Below are positions 34,877 to 46,485 of a DNA stretch of 64,000 bases, piece after piece. Source of the stretch: Anomaloglossus baeobatrachus. Lineage: Eukaryota > Chordata > Amphibia > Anura > Aromobatidae. The translations under genes were made by a program, and so were the position numbers. The stretch lies in the NCBI RefSeq assembly GCF_048569485.1, contig NC_134358.1, forward strand, positions 246,816,337-246,880,336. Direction: 5' to 3'. A model generated the notes under the pieces. It saw only the letters and a program-made list of their open reading frames with translations, was not told the DNA's origin and searched no databases. Positions within the stretch are counted from its first letter, which is position 1; each line of letters opens with the position of its first letter.

Positions 34877-35451
34877 TCAAGTGTGACAAACTCCAGTCTG
34901 GCTGCTCAATTGGCTGCGTTTGCCAGATACAAGCATGTTAACTTGGGGTTTGAAATCATGTGCAGTAGCCAATCGCAATGTTGCACGAAGATGCTCATCT
35001 GTAAGTCTTGACCGTAATGCTGATTTGTTAAGCTTCATTGAGGAGAAAAACTGTTCGCATACATATGTACTGCCAAACATGGCCATGATCCTGGCAGCAG
35101 CTTTAACAAGTTTTGGAAACTTTTCTTGTGAAACAAACTTATAGAAATCTGGAACACCAATGTCCATATACTTCTGTTTCAGAATAGTGTCACACTGCAA
35201 GTCAACAAGCTCCATCTGCAGATCTTCTGAAACACAAGAAACATCCACTGCAAATGGTGTGGCAAAGAGTGCAAATTCAGTTTCAAGATCCTGGAAATCA
35301 TGAAAACGTCGATCGAACTCTTGTAGTAGTTGTAAAATTATATCGGAGTACATTTTCAAACGATCCGGTGTAGTTTGTACCAGTGACTGCATAGCTGAGA
35401 AATGAGCCAAATTGCCAGACTGCAACTGTTTGGCCCATAAAGACAACTTAC
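34877..35451 (-). pseudogene. Charlie-like transposase, C-terminal part
   Basis: Encodes about the last 188 residues: an insertion-domain remainder, then YVCEQFFSSMKLNKSALRSR with the catalytic Glu (residue about 553 of the whole), and the dimerisation segment LTDEHLRATLRLA. It ends at the stop at 34877-34879. It is severed from the middle part by hAT-2, which inserted at 35451/35452. No stop or frameshift is seen within the part itself. Confidence 0.9.
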
Positions 35452-35884
35452 TAGTGATGAGCGAGTACTAAAAAGCTCGGGTGCTCGAAGCTCGGGCCGA
35501 GCCTCCCAAGATACTCGTGTACTCGGCCCGAGCAACGAGCCCAATGTTATCCTATGGGAGACCCGAGTATTTTTGTGAAATGACCTCCCGGCAGCATGGA
35601 GAAACCCTAAAAATGTCACAAAAGTCTCAGAAGAGTGCTCAAATGACATGGCAACAGCATGGGGAAGACCCCTTGAAGCATTTATCACTCAAAAGTCACA
35701 GCTGTGAACAATTTTGTCCGCGTTTTACGCCATTTTTACGGACTCACCAGAAAACCTTCCAAAATGACCCCAAAATGATTTTTCATGGCGGAAATGTTAA
35801 GGGCACATACCCAATAGTGAGATAGATCTGGTGTATGTTACTTTTTGAGATCAATACATGAAAGATTTTACGTGAAAACATTGT

Positions 35885-38190
35885 GTGGCACTCCGATGTC
35901 CCTGAGAAGAGACGTACATGAAGGCCTCTTGAGTCTAATGTGCCCATTTTGAGGAAGTGAGTCTTTGTAGTATTTTCCTTTGCCAGGGCAGTCCTAAATT
36001 GTGAGGTTCACCAATGCCCCTGCATACAGACGTGCATGAGGGCCTCAAAACATTAAGTGTCCATTGTCAGGAAGTGGGTGTATTATAGTATAGCCCTTAG
36101 GCAGGGCAGCCAAAAATTGGGAGGCTCCACATTGTCCCTGGGTAGAGACGTGCATGATGGCCTCAAAACATTAAGTGTCCATTTTAAGGAAGTGGGTGTA
36201 TTTCAGTATAGCCCTTAGGCAGGGCAGCCAAAAATTGGGAGGCTCCACATTGTCCCTGGGTAGAGACGTGCATGAGGGCCTCAAAACATTAAGTGTCCAT
36301 TTTAAGGAAGTGGGTGTATTTCAGTATAGCCCTTAGGCAGGGCAGCCAAAAATTGGGAGGCTCCACATTGTCCCTGGATAGAGACGTGCATGATGGCCTT
36401 TAAACCTGAAGTGCCCATTGTAAGGAAGTGGGTCTATTTCAGTATAGCCCTTTGCCAGGGCAGCCAAAAATTGGGAGGCTCCACATTGTCCCTGGGTAGA
36501 GACGTGCATGAGGGCCTCAAAACATTAAGTGTCCATTTTAAGGAAGTGGGTGTATTTCAGTATAGCCCTTAGGCAGGGCAGCCAAAAATTGGGAGGCTCC
36601 ACATTGTCCCTGGGTAGAGACGTGCATGAGGGCCTCAAAACATTAAGTGTCCATTTTAAGGAAGTGGGTGTATTTCAGTATAGCCCTTAGGCAGGGCAGC
36701 CAAAAATTGGGAGGCTCCACATTGTCCCTGGATAGAGACGTGCATGATGGCCTTTAAACCTGAAGTGCCCATTGTAAGGAAGTGGGTCTATTTCAGTATA
36801 GCCCTTTGCCAGGGCAGCCAAAAATTGGGAGGCTCCACATTGTCCCTGGGTAGAGACGTGCATGAGGGCCTCAAAACATTAAGTGTCCATTTTAAGGAAG
36901 TGGGTGTATTTCAGTATAGCCCTTAGGCAGGGCAGCCAAAAATTGGGAGGCTCCACATTGTCCCTGGGTAGAGACGTGCATGAGGGCCTCAAAACATTAA
37001 GTGTCCATTTTAAGGAAGTGGGTGTATTTCAGTATAGCCCTTAGGCAGGGCAGCCAAAAATTGGGAGGCTCCACATTGTCCCTGGATAGAGACGTGCATG
37101 ATGGCCTTTAAACCTGAAGTGCCCATTGTAAGGAAGTGGGTCTATTTCAGTATAGCCCTTTGCCAGGGCAGCCAAAAATTGGGAGGCTCCACATTGTCCC
37201 TGGGTAGAGACGTGCATGAGGGCCTCAAAACATTAAGTGTCCATTTTAAGGAAGTGGGTGTATTTCAGTATAGCCCTTAGGCAGGGCAGCCAAAAATTGG
37301 GAGGCTCCACATTGTCCCTGGGTAGAGACGTGCATGAGGGCCTCAAAACATTAAGTGTCCATTTTAAGGAAGTGGGTGTATTTCAGTATAGCCCTTAGGC
37401 AGGGCAGCCAAAAATTGGGAGGCTCCACATTGTCCCTGGATAGAGACGTGCATGATGGCCTTTAAACCTGAAGTGCCCATTGTAAGGAAGTGGGTCTATT
37501 TCAGTATAGCCCTTTGCCAGGGCAGCCAAAAATTGGGAGGCTCCACATTGTCCCTGGGTAGAGACGTGCATGAGGGCCTCAAAACATTAAGTGTCCATTT
37601 TAAGGAAGTGGGTGTATTTCAGTATAGCCCTTAGGCAGGGCAGCCAAAAATTGGGAGGCTCCACATTGTCCCTGGGTAGAGACGTGCATGATGGCCTTTA
37701 AACCTGAAGTGCCCATTGTAAGGAAGTGGGTCTATTTCAGTATAGCCCTTTGCCAGGGCAGCCAAAAATTGGGAGGCTCCACATTGTCCCTGGGTAGAGA
37801 CGTGCATGAGGGCCTCAAAACATTAAGTGTCCATTGTCAGGAAGTGGGTGTATTATAGTATAGCCCTTAGGCAGGGCAGCCAAAAATTGGGAGGCTCCAC
37901 ATTGTCCCTGGGTAGAGACGTGCATGATGGCCTTTAAACCTGAAGTGCCCATTGTAAGGAAGTGGGTCTATTTCAGTATAGCCCTTTGCCAGGGCAGCCA
38001 AAAATTGGGAGGCTCCACATTGTCCCTGGGTAGAGACGTGCATGAGGGCCTCAAAACATTAAGTGTCCATTTTAAGGAAGTGGGTGTATTTCAGTATAGC
38101 CCTTAGGCAGGGCAGCCAAAAATTGGGAGGCTACACGTTGTCCCTGGGTAGAGACGTGCATGAGGGCCTCAAAACATTGTTCCCATTGCA
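35885..38190. repeat. 118-bp tandem array with 354-bp higher-order period (hAT-2, 3' side)
   Basis: About 19-20 copies of a 118-bp unit starting near GGGAGGCTCCACATTGTCCC and passing through GTAGAGACGTGCATGAGGGC. One variant (GATGGCCTTTAAACCTGAAG) recurs every third unit at 36384, 36738, 37092 and 37446, an exact 354-bp spacing. Later spacings are different (about 236-472 bp), still multiples of 118. Recurrent 60-codon frames here are array by-products. Confidence 0.95.
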
Positions 38191-38390
38191 AAGGAGCGGG
38201 TCTCCTGTCGTTGTAATGTCCATTCTGCAAAGAATGGGCGAAAAAATTTACCACTGGGGGTATACCTGAAACAAAGACCTAACTATTGTAACGGTCATCA
38301 TGATGGCGCATGAGGAGAAGGAGGAGCAGTCCAGCGATTATCCAAAGTCGAGAAGTGTACCCATGGGTGAGTGGAGGTACATGGCAAACT

Positions 38391-41300
38391 TTAAATTCCG
38401 CTCTCATTTGCTGGTGGTGTGGTGAAGTCTGGCCCAATCCAACCCTTGTTCATCTTTATCAGAGTCAGCCTGTCAGCATTTTCAGTTGACAGGCGGGTGC
38501 GTTTATCTGTAATGATTCCACCTGCGGCACTAAAAACACGCTCTGACAAAACGCTAGCAGCAGGGCAGGCCAGGACTTCCAAGGCGTAGAGAGCCAATTC
38601 ATGCCACGTGTCCAGCTTGGATACCCAATAATTGTAAGGCACAGAGGAATGTCGGAGTACAGTTGTTCGATCTGCAAGGTACTCCTTCAGCATCTGGGCA
38701 AACTTAGGATTTCTTGTGGCACTACCCCGCACCTCAGGGGCTGTGGTACGTGAGGGGCTGAGAAAACTGTCCCACATCTTAAAGACTGTTCCCCTACCTC
38801 TGGCGGATTGGACTTGTGCCTCTCTCGGCTGTACGCCTCGGTTGTCCACTGATTCCTGACCTATGCCGCTAGCGTTTTGTGAGGGGAATGCTTTGCCTAC
38901 TTCCGTGAGTATGGCCTTCCGAAACTGCTGCATTTTGGTTGACCTCTCATCCACGGGAATAAGAGACAAAAAGTTCTCCTTGTAGCGTGGGTCTAACAGT
39001 GTTACCAACCAGTAATGATTGTCGGCCAAGATGTTCTTAACGCGAGGGTCACGAGACAGGCAGCTTACCATAAAGTCAGCCATGTGCGCCAGACTCTTAA
39101 CAGCCAGGACTTCAGTAGCCTGACCAACAAGATGACTGAACATGCTGTCCTCCTCCTCCTCCTCCTCCTCCTCCTCCTCATCTACCCTGTCCTCTGGCCA
39201 GCCACGCTGAATCGAGGATATGACTGGTGTGCATGTCATATCCTCAATTTGGCCGGAGAGTTGCTCCATGTCTTCATCCTCCTCCTCGTCATAGTCCTCC
39301 ACTGCACGTTGTGATGAGACGAGGCTGGGCTGTGTGTTATCACCCACACCCACTACTGTTTCTTGCTGCAACTCATCGCGCTCCGCCTGCAATGCATCAT
39401 GTTTGTTTTTCAAAAGGGACCGTTTTAGAAGGCAGAGTAGCGGTATGGTGACGCTAATAATGGCGTCATCACCACTCACCATCTTGGTGGAGTCCTCAAA
39501 GTTTTGGAGGATGGTACATAGGTCTGACATCCATCTCCACTCCTCAGGTGTTATGTGTGGAGTTTGACCCATTTCCCGACGGCTTAGGTGATGCAGGTAC
39601 TCAACAACTGCCCTCTTCTGCTCACATATCCTGACCAACATGTGCAGAGTTGAATTCCAACGCGTGGGGACATCACACACCAGTCTGTGAGCCGGAAGAT
39701 GCAAACGGCGCTGAAAGCCGGCAAGGCCGGCTGAAGCAGTAGGTGACTTTCGAAAATGTGCAGACAGGCGGCGAACTTTTACCAGCAGATCAGACAGCTC
39801 TGGGTATGACTTTATAAACCGCTGAACCACGAGGTTGAGCACATGGGCCACGCATGGAACATGTGTCAGCTGGCCTCGCCTCAAAGCCGCCACCAGGTTC
39901 CGGCCATTGTCACAAACGACCTTTCCTGGCTTTAGGTTCAGAGGTGTGAGCCAGTGATCTGCCTGCTGTTTCAGAGCTGTCCACAGCTCTTCTGCATTGT
40001 GGGGTTTGTCACCTATGCAGATTAGCTTCAGCACAGCCTGTTGCCGCTTCGCCGAGGCAGTGCTGCAGTGCTTCCAGCTTGTGACTGGTGTGGAGGGCAC
40101 AGTGGATGAGGATGCGCAGGAGGAGGAGGAGGCTGAAGAGCATGACATTCCGGAGCTGTAGAGTGTGGGTGAAACACTGACTGAGGTAGGGCCTGCAAAC
40201 CTTGGTGTGGGAAGGACGTGTTCCGTCCCTCGCTCAGACTGGGTCCCAGCTTCCACAATATTAACCCAGTGTGCCGTCAACGAGATGTAGCGGCCTTGCC
40301 CACAAGCACTTGTCCACGTGTCTGTGGTTAGGTGGACTTTGGGTGAAACAGCGTTGTTCAGGGCACGTGTGATGTTTTGTGACACGTGGTTATGCAACGC
40401 GGGGACGGCACACCGGGAGAAATAGTGGCGGCTGGGGACCGAGTAACGTGGGACAGCTGCCGCCATCAGGTCACGGAATGCTTCTGTCTCCACCAGCCTA
40501 AAAGGCAACATTTCCAGCGCAAGCAGTCGCGAAATGTTAGCATTTAGAACTGTGGCATGTGGGGTGTTGGCAGTGTATTTGCGCCTGCGTTCAAAGGTTT
40601 GCTGAATGGATAACTGAACGCTGCGCTGGGACAAGGACGTGCTTGATGATGGTGTTCTTTCTGCGTAGGCAACTGCAGGTGCAGGAGTGGAGGAGGCTTG
40701 TTCGCAGGCAGCATGGACAGAGGATTGGCTCGCATGCACAACCAGCGAAGACGTAGCAGTGACATCAGCAAGCACTGCTCCTCGACTCTGTTGTACTTCC
40801 CACAAAGTCGGGTGCTTGGCTGACATGTGCCTGATCATGCTGGTGGTGGTCAGGCTGCTAGTTTTGGTACCCCTGCTGATGCTGGCACGGCAGGTGTTGC
40901 AAATGGCCTTTTTTGAATCATCTGGATCCAACTTAAAAAACTGCCAGACTCGTGAAGACCTAACATTTGTACAGGCACCTTGTGTCGTCGTGTTGTTACG
41001 GGGAACGGTTGCCTGACTTCTGCCTGGGACCACCACCCTGCTTCTTACTGCCTGTTGTGATGCTACGCCTCCCTCCCCCTGTGCACTGCTGTCCTCGCTC
41101 TGCATATCCTCCTGCCAGGTTGGGTCAGTTACTGGATCATCCACCACGTCGTCTTCCTCTTCCGCACCCTGCTCCTCCTCCTGACTTGCTGACAATTGTG
41201 TCTCATCATCGTCCACCACTTGTTGAGACACGTTGCCAACTTCGTGAGAACGTGGCTGCTCAAATATTTGGCTATCTGTACAGACGATCTCCTCATGACC

Positions 41301-41735
41301 CACTTCAATATGAGCTGGCGAGAGGCCAGAATGTGTGAATGGAAACGTGAACAGCTCTTCCGAGTGTCCAAGTGTGGGATCATTAATGTCCGAGGAGGAC
41401 GTGTACTCAGCCTGGTGGTAGGAAGGAGGATCAGGTTCAGAAATGTGCGGTGCAGTATCACGGCTACTGACACTTGACCGTGTGGAAGACAGAGTGTTTG
41501 TGGTGGTGCCAATCTGACTGGAAGCATTATCCGCTATCCAACTAACAACCTGTTGACACTGGTCTTGGTTCAAGAGCGGTGTACTGCTGCGGTCCCCAAG
41601 AATTTGGGACAGGACGTGCGAGCGACTAGATGTGGCCCTTTGTTGTGGCGAAATTAGAGCTTGCCCACGACCTCGGCCTCTGCCTGCACCACCATCACGT
41701 CCACTTCCTTGTTCCTTGCCAATGCCCTTGCGCAT
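38391..41735 (-). CDS. hAT-2 transposase, intact open frame
   Basis: The ATG at 41735 (MRKGIGKEQGSG) gives about 1,114 residues; the frame is open a little further upstream but without an ATG. A low-complexity Ser/Gln/Glu-rich N-terminus leads to a BED zinc finger (Cys279, Cys282, His303, His308). Then come the RNase H-like fold with Asp472 (TTDTWTS) and Asp609 (VCDNGRNL), the CVAHVLNLVV motif (Cys628, His631), Trp693 (VPTRWNST) and an acidic run of Glu (about 852-862). Glu1065 (LSERVFSAAG) and the dimerisation tail LSTENADRLTLIKMNK close the protein. All signature residues of an active hAT enzyme are present. Such enzymes bind their terminal repeats, excise the element through hairpins on flanking DNA and produce 8-bp TSDs. 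The unusual length comes from low-complexity linkers. Confidence 0.95.
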   Translation of the reverse strand: MRKGIGKEQGSGRDGGAGRGRGRGQALISPQQRATSSRSHVLSQILGDRSSTPLLNQDQCQQVVSWIADNASSQIGTTTNTLSSTRSSVSSRDTAPHISEPDPPSYHQAEYTSSSDINDPTLGHSEELFTFPFTHSGLSPAHIEVGHEEIVCTDSQIFEQPRSHEVGNVSQQVVDDDETQLSASQEEEQGAEEEDDVVDDPVTDPTWQEDMQSEDSSAQGEGGVASQQAVRSRVVVPGRSQATVPRNNTTTQGACTNVRSSRVWQFFKLDPDDSKKAICNTCRASISRGTKTSSLTTTSMIRHMSAKHPTLWEVQQSRGAVLADVTATSSLVVHASQSSVHAACEQASSTPAPAVAYAERTPSSSTSLSQRSVQLSIQQTFERRRKYTANTPHATVLNANISRLLALEMLPFRLVETEAFRDLMAAAVPRYSVPSRHYFSRCAVPALHNHVSQNITRALNNAVSPKVHLTTDTWTSACGQGRYISLTAHWVNIVEAGTQSERGTEHVLPTPRFAGPTSVSVSPTLYSSGMSCSSASSSSCASSSTVPSTPVTSWKHCSTASAKRQQAVLKLICIGDKPHNAEELWTALKQQADHWLTPLNLKPGKVVCDNGRNLVAALRRGQLTHVPCVAHVLNLVVQRFIKSYPELSDLLVKVRRLSAHFRKSPTASAGLAGFQRRLHLPAHRLVCDVPTRWNSTLHMLVRICEQKRAVVEYLHHLSRREMGQTPHITPEEWRWMSDLCTILQNFEDSTKMVSGDDAIISVTIPLLCLLKRSLLKNKHDALQAERDELQQETVVGVGDNTQPSLVSSQRAVEDYDEEEDEDMEQLSGQIEDMTCTPVISSIQRGWPEDRVDEEEEEEEEEEDSMFSHLVGQATEVLAVKSLAHMADFMVSCLSRDPRVKNILADNHYWLVTLLDPRYKENFLSLIPVDERSTKMQQFRKAILTEVGKAFPSQNASGIGQESVDNRGVQPREAQVQSARGRGTVFKMWDSFLSPSRTTAPEVRGSATRNPKFAQMLKEYLADRTTVLRHSSVPYNYWVSKLDTWHELALYALEVLACPAASVLSERVFSAAGGIITDKRTRLSTENADRLTLIKMNKGWIGPDFTTPPANESGI

Positions 41736-41756
41736 TTTGCAATGCTGTGCACTGCT

Positions 41757-43391
41757 GACGTGTATATTCACTACTTGTGCGTTATATCAAAGTTTCTGGA
41801 AATTGCACACCAGTGCACCTGTACGCTGCCACCAACAGGCACACACGTGCGGTTTTAAAAACCAAGCACGGACGCAATAATAACCTAACACAGGTTTTAG
41901 GAGCAAAAATTAAGAACTCTGACACTATCAGCCACTGCTGACTGACGTGTATTATACACTACACTTGTGCGTTATATAATAGTTTGGTAAACGCACACCA
42001 GTGCACCTGTACGCTGCCACCAACAGGCACACACGTGCGGTTTTAAAAACCAAGCACGGACGCAATAATAACCTAACACAGGTTTTAGGAGCAAAAATTA
42101 AGAACTCTGACACTATCAGCCACTGCTGACTGACGTGTATTATACACTACACTTGTGCGTTATATAATAGTTTGGTAAACGCACACCAGTGCACCTGTAC
42201 GCTGCCACCAACAGGCACACACGTGCGGTTTTAAAAACCAAGCACGGACGCAATAATAACCTAACACAGGTTTTAGGAGCAAAAATTAAGAACTCTGACA
42301 CTATCAGCCACTGCTGACTGACGTGTATTATACACTACACTTGTGCGTTATATAATAGTTTGGTAAACGCACACCAGTGCACCTGTACGCTGCCACCAAC
42401 AGGCACACACGTGCGGTTTTAAAAACCAAGCACGGACGCAATAATAACCTAACACAGGTTTTAGGAGCAAAAATTAAGAACTCTGACACTATCAGCCACT
42501 GCTGACTGACGTGTATTATACACTACACTTGTGCGTTATATAATAGTTTGGTAAACGCACACCAGTGCACCTGTACGCTGCCACCAACAGGCACACACGT
42601 GCGGTTTTAAAAACCAAGCACGGACGCAATAATAACCTAACACAGGTTTTAGGAGCAAAAATTAAGAACTCTGACACTATCAGCCACTGCTGACTGACGT
42701 GTATTATACACTACACTTGTGCGTTATATAATAGTTTGGTAAACGCACACCAGTGCACCTGTACGCTGCCACCAACAGGCACACACGTGCGGTTTTAAAA
42801 ACCAAGCACGGACGCAATAATAACCTAACACAGGTTTTAGGAGCAAAAATTAAGAACTCTGACACTATCAGCCACTGCTGACTGACGTGTATTATACACT
42901 ACACTTGTGCGTTATATAATAGTTTGGTAAACGCACACCAGTGCACCTGTACGCTGCCACCAACAGGCACACACGTGCGGTTTTAAAAACCAAGCACGGA
43001 CGCAATAATAACCTAACACAGGTTTTAGGAGCAAAAATTAAGAACTCTGACACTATCAGCCACTGCTGACTGACGTGTATTATACACTACACTTGTGCGT
43101 TATATAATAGTTTGGTAAACGCACACCAGTGCACCTGTACGCTGCCACCAACAGGCACACACGTGCGGTTTTAAAAACCAAGCACGGACGCAATAATAAC
43201 CTAACACAGGTTTTAGGAGCAAAAATTAAGAACTCTGACACTATCAGCCACTGCTGACTGACGTGTATTATACACTACACTTGTGCGTTATATAATAGTT
43301 TGGTAAACGCACACCAGTGCACCTGTACGCTGCCACCAACAGGCACACACGTGCGGTTTTAAAAACCAAGCACGGACGCAATAATAACCTA
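41757..43391. repeat. 188-bp tandem array upstream of the hAT-2 transposase
   Basis: About 8.7 copies of a 188-bp unit; ACGCTGCCACCAACAGG recurs at 42011, 42199, 42387 and onward to 43327. The inner units look identical by eye, and the copy nearest the gene is slightly diverged. Each unit holds GTGCGTTATATAATAG, a TATA-like word on both strands. It lies directly upstream of the transposase start. Confidence 0.96.
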
Positions 43392-43509
43392 CTAACAGGT
43401 TTTTTTGGGGAGCGACAATTACAGTACAGACAAGTCAGACACTATCTGGACTGTTTTACACTGTGTACACCAGCCCCAGATATGAAGGCTGGTATACGGT
43501 CACCACTAC

Positions 43510-43705
43510 CCTGCCTGCCTGCCTGCCTGTATACTGCTACAATAGTCCTGACAAGGACTCTTTTGGTCACTAGCCTGTATTCAGACCTGGCTATACCCTG
43601 CCTGTATATAGCAACAATAGTCCTGAGAAGGACTCTGCTACTGTACTCCGACCTGGCTATACCCTGCCTGCCTGTATACAACTAGAATAGTCCTGAGAAG
43701 GACTT
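43510..43705. repeat. Short tandem repeat, about 70-bp unit
   Basis: Three degenerate copies built from CTGCCTGTATAC, AATAGTCCTGA(C/G)AAGGACT and CAGACCTGGCTATACC, between the 188-bp array and the right end of hAT-2. Confidence 0.8.
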
Positions 43706-44088
43706 TTGGTCACACTGTTTGCAGCCCTGCAACTGAAAAAGCTATAAAGGGCCGCAAAGCTTTCCCTGAATCAGCGACACTCTCCCTACACTCACTGTCA
43801 GAATAGCTGTGAGCAGAGCACAGCGCGCCGGCCGATATAAAGGCTCGGTGACGCTGTGCAGGCCGGCCAATCACTGCAATTCCACAACTAACAGGGCTGT
43901 GGCATTGCAGTGGTCTGCCAGCCAATCCCTGCATGAGGGCTGGCTCCCAAAAGAGCGCCAACATGCAGAAATGAAGACCACGAGTAAAGCACGAGTATCG
44001 CGAGATTACTCGGTCCCCGCCGAGCAGCCCGAGTACAGTGATACTCGTGCGAGTACCGAGTAGTGACAAGCATGCTCGCTCATCACTA

Positions 44089-44286
44089 CAACTTACATTT
44101 GAATGCTTTGACACTGTCAAACATTATTGTAATTATGTGCTTTTGGCCTTGGAGCTTCAAGTTGAGTTCATTGAGATGTTCTGTGACATCAGTTAGAAAC
44201 GCTAAATCAGATAGAAAAGCTGGGTCAGAAAGTTGGAAGACATCATTATCTTTCAATGCCATAAAAAGCGCTATCTCCTCTCTTAA
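44089..44286 (-). pseudogene. Charlie-like transposase, middle part
   Basis: Encodes about 65 residues (REEIALFMALKDNDVF to FKCKL) of the insertion domain. It lies between hAT-2 on its left and the piggyBac-like element on its right. Counting each TSD once, it joins both neighbouring parts in the same frame. Confidence 0.88.
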
Positions 44287-44949
44287 CCCCTTCAGCCCCC
44301 AGCCTGTTTTCACCTTAAAGACCTGGCCATTTTTTACATTTCTGACCAGTGTCACTTTGACAGGTTATAACTCTGGAACGCTTCAACGGATCCTGGCAAT
44401 TCTGAGATTGTTTTTTCGTGACATATTGTACTTCATGTCAATGGTAAATTTAGGCCGATATTTTTTGCGTTTATTTGTGAAAATTTTGGAAATTTGGCGA
44501 AAATTTTGAAAATTTTGCAATTTTCAAAATTTGAAATTTTATGCCCATAAATCTGTGTGATATGTCACACAAAATAGTTACTAAATAAACTTTCCCACTT
44601 GTCTACTTTACACCAGCGTAATTTTCGAAACAAATTTTTTTTCCGTTAGGAAGTTAGAGGGGTTCAAAGTTCATCAGCAATTTTTCATTTTTCCAACAAA
44701 ATTTACAAAAAAAATTTTTTAGGTACCACATCACATTTGGAGTGACTTTGAGAGACCTAGGTGACAGAAAATACCCAAAAGTGACCCCATTCTAAAATCT
44801 GCACCCCTCACACTGCTCAAAACTACATCCAAAAAGTTTATTAACCCTTTAGGAGCTTTACAGCAACCAAAGCAATGTGGAAGGAAAAAAATGAAAATTT
44901 TACTTTTTTACACAAATATGTTACTTTAGCCATAAAATTTAGCATTTTC

Positions 44950-46385
44950 ACAAGGGTATCAGGAAAAATGCACCATAAAATTAATTGTGCAATTTCTCCT
45001 GAGTACACCGATATCTCATATGTGGGGGAAATCAATTGTTTGGGCGCACGGCAAGGCTCGGAAGAGAAGGAGCATCATTTGAATTTTTGAAAGCAAAATT
45101 GTCTGGAATAATTAGCAGATGCGATGTTGCGTTTGGAGACCCCCTGAGGTGCCTAAACAATGGAGCTCCCCCACAAGTGACCCCATTTTGGAAACTAGAC
45201 CCCTCATGGAATTTATCTAGATGTTTATTGAGCACTTTGAACCTCTGGGGGCTTCACAAAAGTTAATAACTTTGAGCCGTGAAAATAAAAAAAAAAAAAA
45301 ATTACCACGAAATTGTTACTTCAACCAGGTAGCTTTTTTTTCCACAAGCGTATCAGGAAAAATTGCAACATAAAATGTATTGTGCATTTTCTCCTGAGTA
45401 CACAGATACCTCATATGTAGTGGAAATCAAATGTTTGGGCGCACAGCAGGGCTCGGAAGGCAAGGAGCGACATTTGACTTTTCAAACGCAAAATTGTTTG
45501 GAATCGTTAGTGGATGCCATGTTGTGTTTGGAGACCCCCTGAGGTGCCTAAACATTAAAGCTCCCCCACAAGTGACCCCATTTTGGAAACTAGACCCCTC
45601 ATTGAATTTATCTAGATGTTTACTGAATACTTTGAACCCCTGGAGGCTTCACAAAAGTTTAGAATGTTCAGCCGTGAAAATATATATATTTTTTTTTTAC
45701 CATGAAATTGTTATTTCAACCAGGTAGCTTTTTTTTCCACAAGGGTATCAGAAAAAAATGCACCATAAAATGTATTGTGCAATTTCTCCTGAGTACACAG
45801 ATACCTCATATGTGGTGGAAAGTAATTGTCTGGGCACACGGCGGGGCTCAGAAGAGAAGGAGCGCCATTTTACATCAAAATTGGTTGGAATTATTAGCGT
45901 ACGCCATGTTGCGTATGGAGACCCGCTGAGGTGCCTAAACAATGGAGCTCCCCTACAAGTGACCTCATTTTGGAAACTAGACCCCCATGGCATAAATCTA
46001 CATGGGTAATGAGCACTTTGAACCCTCACGTGCTTCATACATTGAGGCATAAAAACAAAAAAGTACTTTTTTTTTCCACAAAAATGTTATTTTAGGCTCA
46101 ATTTTTTAATTTTTACAGGGGTATCAGGATAAAATGGACCGCAAAATTTGTTGGGCAATTTGTTCTGAGTACGCTGATACCTCATATGTGGCAGAAAACC
46201 ACTGTTTGGGCGCACGGCAGAGCTCCAGAGGGAAGGAGCGTCATTTGACTTTTTAAATGGAAAATTAGCTGGAATTGTTAGCCGCACCATATTGCGTTTG
46301 GAGATCCCCCTGATGTGCCCAAACAGTGGAGCTCCCCCACATGTGACACCATGTTGGAAACTAGACCCCCCCATACAAAAAAATA
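44950..46385. repeat. About 395-bp tandem repeat inside the piggyBac-like element
   Basis: Four units, anchored by TGTGCAATTTCTCCTGAGTAC-like words at 44987, 45382, 45777 and about 46153. Shared inner blocks are TTTGGGCGCACGGC, GGAGACCCCCTGAGGTGCC and CATTTTGGAAACTAGACCCC. A partial unit precedes them near 44770-44880. Units differ at many sites, so the array is older than the element's insertion here. No function is known to me. Confidence 0.88.
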
Positions 46386-46421
46386 TTAGTTTGGCAAAAT
46401 AAAAAATACAGACGTCAGTAA

Positions 46422-46444
46422 AAAAAAAAAAAATATATATATAT

Positions 46445-46485
<41 letters not shown>
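46422..46485. repeat. TA microsatellite
   Basis: An A-run followed by (TA)n at the right end of the 395-bp array. Confidence 0.9.

Larger units (their letters stand above)
35452..44088 (-). mobile_element. hAT-2: hAT transposon with an intact transposase frame
   Basis: The ends are TAGTGATGAGCGAGTA at the left and CTCGCTCATCACTA at the right, with an exact 8-bp TSD, CAACTTAC (35444-35451 and 44089-44096). Its 8,637 bp hold one minus-strand transposase and two very regular tandem arrays on either side. Subterminal regions are full of CTCGGG/CCCGAG palindromes. Identical TSDs, an open gene and near-identical array units all point to recent insertion. Confidence 0.96.

Noticed and set aside
36390-38106. 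Identical 60-codon frames recurring five times
   Set aside because: They repeat because the underlying 118-bp array repeats; no start context or domain supports a protein.
35885-43391. Regularly spaced repeats that might recall a CRISPR array
   Set aside because: The units are 118 and 188 bp of continuous repeat without unique spacers, in a eukaryotic transposon.
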